Assembly (NCBI GenBank): GCA_964016885.1
Contig: OZ024743.1
Location: 15,653,972-15,717,971, forward strand
Direction of reading: 5' to 3'
Source: Eledone cirrhosa
Taxonomy: Eukaryota > Mollusca > Cephalopoda > Octopoda > Eledonidae
Length of the DNA: 64,000 nucleotides
Made by a program: the position numbers and the translations under genes. Each line of letters starts with the position of its first letter. Position 1 is the stretch's first letter. Of this stretch, positions 45,217-54,948 are shown piece by piece. The notes under the pieces are model-generated. The model was not told where the DNA came from, did no database searches, and worked only from the letters and a program-made list of their open reading frames with translations.

Positions 45217-48200
45217 CTACAGACGTATATTCAGAGTTGTCCCGTTCACTCGGACCATTCTCGCTACATTCACCCACCTTTCAACAAACTTGCTATTAAG
45301 CAGCACTTGACTCTCCACTCTGATTTTCCTCTTCAAGTGAAACTTGAAAAAGTTAATTAGGGATTCGCCGAAGAGGAAAATGTCTGTCTTTAACCCTTTT
45401 AACCTTGTCCACCACACAATCTCTTTCGCCATGGCCTCCAGGCAGATGAAAACCGCCTGCCCTTCCTCCTCGCAGGAAGACGGCGAGACCATCTGCACAA
45501 TGGACTCAGTCGACAACCGGATCAGTCCCACACGCGACAGCAACTGTTCGACATAGCTCCACAAGTCAGCAATGCTCGGGCACTGAACGAGTGCATGCAC
45601 AACGGTTTCGTAGCTCTGCGCGCATCTCGGACAGGCTCGGCTGACGGCACTTCCGTGCCTGTAGAGCTTATCTCGAACCGGCAGCGCTCCCCGGTAGCAC
45701 TGCCAGGCCAGGGATTTTTGGAAGTTATCATTAGGCCCCGGGCTGAAAGTTCTCCGGAAGAGAGCAAACAGCTGATCTTCTTTGACGCCCAGGATCTCTC
45801 CGAGAATGTAGTCGCTCATCCCCTCCACTAGTCCTCTATAGAACGCCGAGGTGGATGTTCCACCGATACTGGTGCCAAGCTGGGAGAGGGCAGTGAGCGC
45901 CTGGAGACAATCCAGTTTCCAAGCGCTATCCCTCGGTCTTTTTCTGACCCAGGACTGCAGCTCCGTCAAGCAGACGAGCTGTGGGAAAATGTGCCTGGCC
46001 AACGGCGACCACACCCGTTCACCATCAAGGAAGCACCAGAGATGTTGCAGCCTCAGCGCATGTTTGCGCCCCTTCAGCCTAGGCATGCCCAGTCCTCCAC
46101 GCAACGGGTGTTGACAGCAGATGGATCGTCTGACCATGGGAGTGCGTCCCTTCCACAAAAAGCGGAAGAGGAGGCACTCCATTTTGGTGAGAGTTGGGCT
46201 GGAGCAAGGGACGACGGTGAGGCGGTAGCAGATGACGGATGAGATGTACGCATTCGCCACCTCCGCCCGGCCTTTCAGGGACAGCTTCCTCTCAGCCCAT
46301 TTCTGGGTGAGGGAGGCCAACCTGCTCGTCACCTCGTTCCAGTTTTTCTCCATCTGGAGGTCCGGTCCGAACCAGACCCGAGCAATTTAACCGGTCCGTC
46401 CGTCCAACGACCCATGATGCTGTCGGACGGCATGGACTTGCCTCTCCAGGTGCCTAGCTGCAAGCCCACCGACTTTTCCTGGTTTATCTTTGCTCCTGTC
46501 ACCGCTTCGTATTCCTTGAGAGCGGTGCCGAGCATCTGGACGTGTCTGGTGCTCGACACCACCACGGTGACGTCATCAGCGTAAGCTGACCCAGATTTCC
46601 CGCATACTAGTTCGCGTGGGACGCCCCTCATCGCCCCCCAGTTTGTGCAGTAACGGCTTTAGAACCAATACGTACAAAAGGGACGAGAGGGGACAACCCT
46701 GGCGGACTGAGCGCATGATGCTGAACGGCTGCGACAGGTGACTGTTCACCCTCACAACTGAGCAGATGTCGCTGTACATTGCTGCAATCCAACCCCTGAA
46801 AACAGGCCCGAAACCGGCTGCCTCGAGGACCGCCGCCAGGTACCGATGGTCGACCCTATCGAATGCTTTGGATTGATCCAAGTTGATCAGGGCCCCACCC
46901 TTGTCAGGTTCTTTAACCACCCTCTCTATGATGTATCGCATGAGGTGGAGGTTGTCGTGTATGGATCTGTCCGGAATGGCGCATGACAAGTGCCAACCTC
47001 GTTGCTAACACCTTGGCCAAAATCTTGAACTCTGAGTTTAGCAAGGTTATGGGCCTGAAATTATCGATAACATCCCCCTTGTTCGGGTTTTTTCTCAGCA
47101 GCGCCACTGTTCCCCGGCTGACAAAACTGGGAATGCTCCCATTCTGCTGCCAGTTGCAGTAGACGTCTGCCAAGAGGTCACAGAACAAGTCTGGCATAAA
47201 TGCATAAAGCCCGTAGGGCAGACCATCTAAACCTGGCGATTTACCCCTTGTGCAGTTAGCCATCGCTTCCCGTATTTCACCGGCTGTTATTGGCTTTTCG
47301 CAATACTGTGCTGCGGTCGTCAAAGCCGAAGCAGTCCGTCGAGGTATGCACTGAAGTCCATGCCCCGATCTGGGCTGCCGCCGCTCCCGAACAGTTCAGA
47401 AAAGTGCTGCTGAAAAGCTTCACACATCCGCTCGGGTTCGAGCATCACTCGCCCGTTTTGGTCAGACAAAGACCGAATTGTGGCTTTGTTGCCACGTCGC
47501 GCCTCTGCCACCCGGGCCCATTGGATGGCTTTTGTCCCATCCTGTTTCAGAGCACGTGCTCTAGCTCTGACAATGCAGCCTTCGTGTTTTGCGTTGAAGA
47601 ATTGGTCGAGTGCCAATCTCGCCGCAAGCACGTCGGTTGCGATGCCTGTACTAAACGCCTCTTCTAGCTTTCTGACTAGCTCTCCCTCTACTCTATTTTC
47701 TTCTATCACTACTCCTTTGCTAAACCTAATCGACTATACTTTAATTGCCCTTTTCTGGACGAACCACCACCTGTTATTGACGACCGCTCCCGTCAACGCC
47801 CGCTTAACTAATACGCTAATCCGGTCTCTGTAGGCTTTGCGCGCCGGGAAAGACGCTTTCAGCTTCCAGTAACCAGGCCGTTGTCTATGAAGTCTGTATG
47901 TCGATCTCACAGATCACAAATTTGTGGTCCGTGTAGTCGACTATTTTAAATTGTGGACAACTTATACTAGCCTTATCTAGTTCTCTGCAGAATACCCTAT
48001 CGAGATACGATTTGGATGACCCGATTCGGTTTGTCCATGTCCAAATTGGCACATTCGGGTGATCCAGTCGATACCTGTCAGACTTCAAAATGTCTGAGCA
48101 GGTTGGTGAGGCTCTTGCACCCTCCTCCCCTATCCACTATCCCCACACGATCCCAGCGTGCATCCAAGATACCGTTCCAGTCGCCCACTAACATTAAAGA

Positions 48201-48540
48201 GCGGGACGTTCCAAGAAAGGTCTCTAGACGTCTGAAGAAATCTGGCCGTCCTGCACCTGTTGGGGCGTAGACAGCTACTAGCCTGAAAGCATTGCCTTCG
48301 CTACCGGTCACGTCCAGCACCACCGACTTACCTTCTAGGTCTAGGAAGATGGCCCGTATCGCGAGATCCAAGCCTCTCTGAAAAAGGACGGCAACCCCTC
48401 CCCCCCGATCCTGGATGGCTGGGAGATGCATATACATCGTAGCCGCCGAAGATCGGTGCGAAGGCTTGTGCTTCGGACATTCTGGTTTCACTGATGGCCA
48501 CCACATCTATGTTTAGTGACCTGAGGTCATTGAGCAGGTG
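45217..48540 (-). pseudogene. T2 ORF2: endonuclease / RT, frameshifted, start lost
   Basis: The C-terminal 378 codons are open (46,353-45,217), with CPRCAQSYETVVHALVQC giving the C-x2-C-H-C knuckle spacing. Upstream frames carry SAYADDVTVV (near 46,580), INLDQSKAFDRVDHRYL (near 46,860), TRGKSPGLDGLPYG (near 47,240) and the endonuclease (AVYAPTGAGRPDF, GDWNGI near 48,190). The ATG and first codons are deleted at 48,540. Several frameshifts are present, so no functional enzyme is expected. Confidence 0.82.
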
Positions 48541-49162
48541 ACACCTGCAAAAGAAGTGGTCCCTTTTTCAGCAGTACCACTATTGCTGCCGCTACTGGTC
48601 TTACTGGTGGTGCTGAGATCGCTATTACAGGTGTCGGTGTCATTGTTGTTGTTTTCGTTGGTACTGTTGTTGGTGTTGTTGTTGTTGTTTTCGTTGATAC
48701 TGTTGCTGTTGTTACTGTTATTGTGGCTGTTGTTATTATTGTTGTTTTTGTTGATACTGTTCCTACTATTATTGTTGTTGTGGCTGTTGTTATTGTTATT
48801 GTCGTTCTCGACCTTACTGCTGTTATTTTTGTTATTGTCGTTCTCGACCTTACCGCTGTTATTTGTGTTATTGTCGTTCTCGACTTTACCGCTGTTATTT
48901 TTGTTATTGTCGTTCTCGACTTTACCGCTGTTATTTTTGTTGTTGCTGTTGTTATTGTTGGTGTTGTTGTTGGTGTTATTGTTGGTGTTGTTTGTGTTAG
49001 AAATATTTGTTAATTTTAAATCTGTAACAATCTTTTTTTCCTTTGTAATATTTTCGTTTATATTTACCCCCGCTGGAACGCTGTCTTGTTAACATGCTGA
49101 TAAAGTCTCCCTCTCTCTGTGTTGTCTGACAGCGCTCTCTCTCTCTATCTTGTGTTATCCAT
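48541..49162 (-). pseudogene. T2 ORF1 remnant: Asn-rich N-terminal region
   Basis: Minus-strand translation is dominated by Asn with Thr, Lys, Ser and Asp. The unit NNKNNSGKVEND is repeated about four times (48,810-48,945), giving a 48-bp tandem repeat in the DNA. The ATG inferred at 49,162 is followed by a stop five codons later, so the start is broken. The opposite strand is open for 184 codons as Leu/Val/Phe-rich sequence, an antisense artefact. Confidence 0.65.
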
Positions 49163-49202
49163 GTTGAAATAAAAAAAATAATTTTTTTTTTACACAAATA
49201 CG

Positions 49203-49232
49203 AATACGACACCCCGTAAAGGGGGCCGTATT
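49203..49232 (-). promoter_or_regulatory. 5' UTR hairpin of T2
   Basis: Outer arms aatacg (49,203-49,208) and cgtatt (49,227-49,232) pair; inside, CCCC and GGGG pair around a GTAAA loop. The position relative to the ORF1 start is the same as in T1, T3 and T4, but the arm sequence is different. Confidence 0.55.
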
Positions 49233-49671
49233 ATTTACTAGTGAACCCCTGTATTAGGTGGGCCACTTCTTCTAAACTTTTATCAAATTTAAAACTTGAA
49301 TAAAAGGTTTAGAACGGTTGAAAACGAGGTAAAACTTTGAAAAAAACTGGAGGCGATAAGAAGCGTGGCTTCACCAACAACAATAATAATAATAATAATA
49401 ACGGTTTCTTTATTTGCCACAAGGGCTAACATTAAGAAAAACATTACAGTCGGCACAGAACAGTACAGGACTATACAAAGTGGGTTTTGGTCGTGTAAAT
49501 AGGTTATAACAAGATAGAAATCGGGATAGAAATAAAAAAAATTCAAATAACAAAAATTCCCCAAGAAGGAGGAAACCTCCGAGGGTCACTCGTGGAGAAA
49601 ACCACACAAAAGACCACGGCCACCCTGACCACCAGGGCAAGCGCCCTCTCTCAGTTTTCCTGCTCCTCAGT

Positions 49672-52032
49672 CTACAGGCGCATACTCAGAGTGGGTCCGT
49701 TCACTCGGACCAGACTCGTCACTTTCACCCACCTTTCAACAAACATACTAGAAGACAACACTTGACTCTCCACCCTGATTTTCCTCTTCAAGTGAAACTT
49801 GAAAAAGTTAACCAGCGATTGGCCGGAGAGGAAAGTGTCCGTCTTCAACCCTTTCAACCTTGTCTAGCACACAATCTCTTTCGGCATGGCCACCAGGCAG
49901 ATGAAAACTCCCTGCCATTCCACCTCTTTAAAGCCCACCGACTTTTCTTGGTTTATCTTTGCTCCTGTCAATGCTTGGTATTCTTTGAGAGCGGTGCCGA
50001 GCATCTGGACGTGTTTGGTGCTCGACACCACCACGTTGACGTCGTCGGCGTAAGCTGACACGGATCTCCCGCATCCTAGTTCGAGTGGGACCCCCCGCAT
50101 CGTCTACAATTTGTGCAGTAACGGCTCTACGGCAAGTACGTACAAAAGGGATGAGAGGGGGAAACCCTGGCGGACCGAGCGTATGATACTGAAAGCTGCG
50201 ACAGGTGACCATTCAACCCCACAATCGAGCAGATGTCGCCTAAAAACGGGCCCGAAGCCGGCCGCCTTGATGACCACAGCCAGGTACCGATGGTCGACCC
50301 TATCAAACGCTTTAGATTGATCCAAGTTGGTTAGGCCACCACCCGTGCCAGGTTCCTTAACCACCCTCTCTATGATGTATCGCTTGAGATGGAGGTTGTC
50401 GTGGATGGATCTGTCCGGAATGGCGCATATCTGCGCCTCTCCCACCAGATCACCGACGACAAGCGCCAATCTCGTCGCTAACACCTTGGCCAAAATCTTA
50501 AACTCTGTGTTTAGCAGAGTTATGGGCCTGAAGTTGTCTATAACGTCTCACTTGTTCAGGTCTATTCTAAGCAGCGTCACCGCTACACGGCTCACAAAAC
50601 TGGGAATGCTCCCGTACTGCTGCCGATTGCAGTAGATATCTGCGAAGAGGTCGCCGAACAAGTCTGGCATACACGCATAAAGCTCGTAGAGCAGACCATC
50701 CAAACCTGGCGATTTACCCCTCGTGCAGTCAGACATCGCTTCCCGTATTTCACCTGCTGTCATCAGATTTTCGCAGTACTGCGCTGTGGTTGTTGAGAGC
50801 CGCGGCAGTCCGTCGAGGTATGCACCCAAGTCCATACTACGATTCGACCCGCCGCTGCTCCCGAACAATTGAGCAAAGTGCTGTTGAAAAGCTGCACATA
50901 TCTGCTCGGGTTCGAGCAACATGCGCCCATTTTGATCAGGCAAATTCCGAATTGTGGACTTGTTGCCACATCGCGCCTACACCACTCAGGCCGATTGATC
51001 GGCTTTCATCCCCTTGTGTCTTAGAGTACGCGCTCTAGCTCTGACAACGCAGCCTTCATGCTTTGCGTTAAAGAATTGGTCGAGTGCCAATCTCTCCGTA
51101 AGCACGTCGGTTGCGATGCTTGTCCTTAACGCCTCTTCTAGCTTTCTAACTACTCTATTTTCCTCTATCACTACTCCTTTGCTAAACCTTATCGATTCTA
51201 CTCTAATAGCCCTATTCAGGGTAAACCACCACCTGTTGTTGATATCGCACCCGTCAACGCACGCTTAACTAATTCGCTAATCCGCTCTCTGTAAGCTTTG
51301 CGCGGCGGGAACGACGCGTTCAGCTTCCAGTAACCGGGCTTATGGAGTCTATGTAAGTCGACTTCACAGATTACAAATTTGTGGTCCGTGTAGTCGACTA
51401 TTTTAAATTGCCTTATCTGTTTCCCTACAGAATATTCTATCTAAATACGATCTGGATGACCCGATTCGGTTTGCCCATGTCGAAATTTGAACATTCGGAT
51501 AATCTAGTCTATACCTATCAGACAGTTCAAAACGTCTGAGCAGGTTGTTGAGGCTTTTACACCATCCTCTTTTACACCACTGTCTACTAGCTTCACATAA
51601 TCCCAGCGTGCATCTAAGATACCGTTCCAGTCGCCCACTAATACTAAAGAGCGGGACGTTCCAAGAAAGGTCTCTAGACGTTTGAAGAAATCTGGCCGTC
51701 TTACCCCTGTTGGGGTGTAGATGGCTACCAGCCTGAAAGCATTGCCTTCACTGCCGGTCACGTCCAACACCACCGACTTACCTTCTGGGTCCAGGAAGAT
51801 GGCCCGTATGGCGAGATCCAAGCAACTCCTTCCCCCGATCCTGGACGGCTGAGAGATGCGTATACATTGTAGCCTCCGAAGATCGGTGCGAAGGCTCGTG
51901 CTTCGGAAATTCTTGTGTCGCTGATGGCCACCACATTATGTTTAGTGACATGAGAGCGTTAAGCAGGTGGCCCTGCTTCCAAGATGACCCCAGGCTATGT
52001 ATATTTATACTGCCTATTCTAAGTACGGCCAT
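49672..52032 (-). pseudogene. T3 ORF2: deleted and frameshifted
   Basis: The C-terminal end (49,857-49,672) is present, but most of the region between the YADD box (SAYADDVNVVV near 50,050) and the C-terminus is gone: sequence jumps at about 49,922-49,931. RT (NLDQSKAFDRVDHRYL near 50,300), linker (LALDQFFNAKHE near 51,080) and endonuclease (LVGDWNGI near 51,630) remain in broken frames. The ATG is inferred at 52,032 (MAVLRIGSI). Not functional. Confidence 0.78.
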
Positions 52033-52064
52033 GTTGGGTGTGGAATGGAGCAAGTAAGAAAGGA

Positions 52065-53488
52065 TCACCTACCCTGATTGTGTGGGAAAGGGACAATCGA
52101 ACCGTCCCTTTCGCTGGTCATAGGTGTTTCCAAGATGATGTCGGTGTATATCCTCTTGGTAACCGACCCTCTGAAGTCTCCAACTGCGTTGGGGAAGTTT
52201 TCTTTTAAAAGTTTATAATGATCTATTTTGATTTCAATAATCTTTATATTTTTCGGGAGAGTTCCTGGTGTTGGTGGGGTGTAGTAATTTTTGTTTGTGA
52301 TGTCTGTGTGTTGCTTTATATGTTGTAAGAGGTCTTTATTTGTCATGTTTCTGGCTGTGTTCGTTTTTGGGGGAGGGGTGGTTTTGTTGCTGTTTTCTTG
52401 TTGTTGCTGTTGGGTATGTGTGCTTTGCTGTGTTTGCGATGTTGGTGTTTTTTGGTGGTGGTGTGGTTGTTGTTGGTGGTGATGCTTGTGGTGGTGATGG
52501 TGACGGTGGTGGTGTTGCTGCAAGTTTCCTTGCAGCCTTTACCCCTCTTTTATTGCCTTCGATTTTGGAGGGTGAAGCTAAGGGATTTTCTTTTTTCTTT
52601 TTTGTGGCAGACCGTTTGCCACTTCCTTCCCGCTTCATACTCCAAGTCGGATTCCATGACGTTTGGAAGGTGAATGAGCTCCACCTCTGTTGGTGGGGAT
52701 AGTGGAGCCCACTCCGGCGATTTTGAAACCGGTGTAGCTACTGCCACTGTTGGTGTTGCCGCTGTCTTAGTTGTCCGTGGCTTTGGTATGGGTGTCACTG
52801 ACGTTGCTCCCCTACTCACCATGGAAGGGTCTTCTCCCTATTTTGCCTGCCCTGCTCTTGGTAGCAGCGGATCAGGCATCGGAAGGAGGGGGGGGCTCTT
52901 CTTGGCTGTCTTCTGCAGACAGAAGGCCCTAAGGTGACCCTTCTGCATACAGAGATAGCATTTTTGGGCGCCTTCCTTCCACGCTTATAGGGAGTTGGAG
53001 TCCTTCCTCGAGGTCTATGATATCTGGGATTGCCTCGATGCACTCCTGGTCAGTTGTATTCCTGACCAGTTCTCTCTTCCTATTCTCTGTATTTGCGGTA
53101 TGGTGGTCTTCTCGATTCAAGCAAGTACAGACGCGGCCAGCCAAGGTATGGGCACGTCGGGCTGGACCTGGGTCACTTTGATCCGCACAATTTTCTTTCC
53201 GCAATAGGAGGGCACCAAGACCAACTCCTCATTCTTTAGGGTTTCCAAAGAGTGCGACTTCGCCTCTTGTGGGGTGGCGAAATGTACGTCTACTGTGGCG
53301 TACTTTTTGCTGTTATTGTTGTAGTTGGTGTGGTAATTTTTTAAAAATTAGTGTTCTCAGTGTTGTTGTCTTTGTTCACATTGTTTGTGGTGGTGTTTGT
53401 TGTATCAATTTCTGTAACCCTCCTCTCAAATTTTACGCTGTTGTCACACGACAGCAGACATATTGCTGGGGGGGTGTGGCTCAGCCAT
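52065..53488 (-). pseudogene. T3 ORF1: CCHC protein, low-complexity middle lost
   Basis: From a start at 53,488 (MAEPHP..., frame broken by one extra C compared with the T3b copy) it passes within about 60 codons into the conserved TPQEAKSHS-like domain near 53,260, so the Asn-rich region and following block are deleted. A CCHC knuckle is near 52,950 (K-C-x2-C, GHLRAFC, one-base shift). The C-terminal part is His/Thr/Pro-rich (52,523-52,065) and includes FPNAVGDFRG. Several frameshifts. Confidence 0.7.
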
Positions 53489-53651
53489 GTTTTTATTTTT
53501 TTTATTTTTAAAAGTAAAATGTTCAAATATACTTTCCCCTTCACAGGGCAAAGTGCAAGAGCTTATATCCCTTACACAAGAAAAAATAAACAACAAATAA
53601 TTATAACAGGTAAATAAAGCGACTTACTGTTAGCGAGCAAAAAAACGTCCT

Positions 53652-54478
53652 TAGCGCGATTTCAACATCTGCTTGTAGAATTAAAGCTCCCCTTTTGGTT
53701 TGTGCTGAGATGCATCTATAATATACCGTTCTGCGCTCCACTGCCTCAATAGCTTCTACCGGGACATTTAAGTTGGCCAGGTTTGCTCTTGCTTGATGAG
53801 CTTCCATGCCTGGGCCAACTTTTCATCTTTGTTTGAGAGGTCCATGTTGATGCATGGCCTCATTTTTGCTGCTGCCGCAGCGAAAGTGGTCTTCTGGTTT
53901 TCGTTGGGGGTGTTGTTGTCGTTGTCGTTGTTCTTGTTGGTGTTATTGTTATCACTGTCGCTGTTATGATTGTTGTCTTTGTTACCACCGTTTTTCTCGG
54001 TGCAGTTGGTATTGTTGCTGTTGGTGTTGTCGCTATTTGTTTTCATGTTAGTGGTGTTGATATTGTTGTTGCATTTGTCATTTTTCTTTTGTTATCTGTA
54101 TTTTCGTTGTCGCCGTTACTGTCATTTTTTTCAAAATTAGAGTTCTCATTGCTATCATTGGTGTCTTTGTTTACATTGTTTGTGGTGGTGTATGTGTGGT
54201 GGCGCTGTAGCGCTCCTCTCAACTTCTACGTCGTAGTGGCACGAGAGCAGACATATCGCTGGGGGGCGTGGCACAGCCATGTTTTTTTTTTCTCCGTAAT
54301 TTTTTTTAAATGTAAAAAAAGTTAAAATATTTGGGCCAAAAGGCCCAAATATTATACTTTCCCCTTTCCGGAGCAAAGTCTAAGGGCTTATATCCCTTAC
54401 ACAACAAGAAATATTTAACAACAAATAATTTTAACAGGCAAATAAAGCGACTTACTGGGAGCGGGCAAAATACGTCCG
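53652..54478 (-). mobile_element. T3b: extra 5' fragment (5' UTR and ORF1 N-terminus)
   Basis: 5' UTR 54,478-54,281, then an ORF1 start at 54,280 (MAVPRPPAICLLSC) and, in shifted frames, an Asn/Asp-rich stretch (54,046-53,768), AAAAAKMRPCINMD, LAQAWKLIKQ, and a block RTVYYRCISAQTKRG resembling TYRTVSTKSRR of T1 ORF1. It ends abruptly where the T3 5' terminus begins. It is either a piece of a second element or the remainder of a T3 that duplicated its 5' end internally. Confidence 0.7.
54326..54353 (-). promoter_or_regulatory. 5' UTR hairpin of T3b, perfect 12 bp
   Basis: Arms 54,326-54,337 (aatatttgggcc) and 54,342-54,353 pair without mismatch around AAAA. It is about 46 nt upstream of the ORF1 start at 54,280. 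The duplicated 5' UTR at 53.5 kb has lost this hairpin. Confidence 0.7.
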
Positions 54479-54492
54479 ATTAGACCAATAAT

Positions 54493-54679
54493 TTTTTCTA
54501 CTTTTGGCACAAGGCCAGCAATTATCCAGTGCATTACTGGTACTTTATTTTATCGACCCCGTAAGGATGAAAGGCAAAGTTAACCTCGGCGGGATTTGAA
54601 CTCAAACCATAAAGGGGCGTAACTCTTTGCTGCAAAGCATGGCGTCAGACCCTCTACCGATACTGCCAATCCACCGCCC
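54493..54679 (-). mobile_element. SINE with 13-bp target-site duplication
   Basis: tRNA-derived SINE on the minus strand (B-box-like GAGTTCAAATCCC; 'ttgcctttcatccttacgg'; tail side 'ttgtgccaaaagtagaaa'). It is flanked by exact direct repeats TTAGACCAATAAT at 54,480-54,492 and 54,680-54,692, 200 bp apart. This is direct evidence of insertion, between the T3b 5' end and the T4 tail. Confidence 0.88.
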
Positions 54680-54948
54680 TTAGACCAATAATAATAATAA
54701 TAATGTTTTCTTTATTAACCACAAGGGTTTACATGAAGTAGACATTAAGGACAGTACAGGACAATACAGGACGGTACAAATGGGCATTTTTGCGTGTAAA
54801 AAAAAACAGAGGATGTAATAAAATAACAAAGAAAAAATCCCCAATAGGGGGAGACTTCCGAGGGACATTTGTGGAGAAAGCCCATTAAAAGACCACAGAG
54901 ACCCTGACCACCAGGGCAAGTGCCCTCTCCCAGTTTTCTACCTTTAAT

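Larger units (their letters stand above)
44907..49380 (-). mobile_element. LINE T2 (Tx1-like), internal ORF1 deletion
   Basis: The (TTA)n tail at 44,907-44,929 abuts the T1 5' end. ORF2 is almost complete (45,217-48,540), followed after a deletion by the N-terminal part of ORF1 (48,541-49,162) and a 5' UTR of about 218 bp. The sequence is closer to T3 than to T1 or T4. The join at 48,540 lies in a short shared CCTGC when compared with T1 (near 42,473 and 44,168), which implies loss of roughly 1.7 kb containing the ORF1 domain and knuckle. Confidence 0.82.
49381..53651 (-). mobile_element. LINE T3 (Tx1-like), with ORF1 and ORF2 deletions
   Basis: The (TTA)n tail at 49,381-49,402 abuts the T2 5' end. 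The ORF2 region is 49,672-52,032 and ORF1 52,065-53,488, then a 5' UTR to about 53,651, where the sequence ends in 'cgacttactgttagcgag'. The same 5' end occurs again at 54,450-54,478, so a second 5' fragment (T3b) follows directly. Closest relative in the window is T2. Confidence 0.78.

Noticed and set aside
48538..49092. A 184-codon plus-strand Leu/Val-rich frame that looks like a membrane protein
   Set aside because: It is the antisense of the Asn-rich ORF1 region (GTT, TTG and TGT codons); no family resemblance, and the sense strand explains it.
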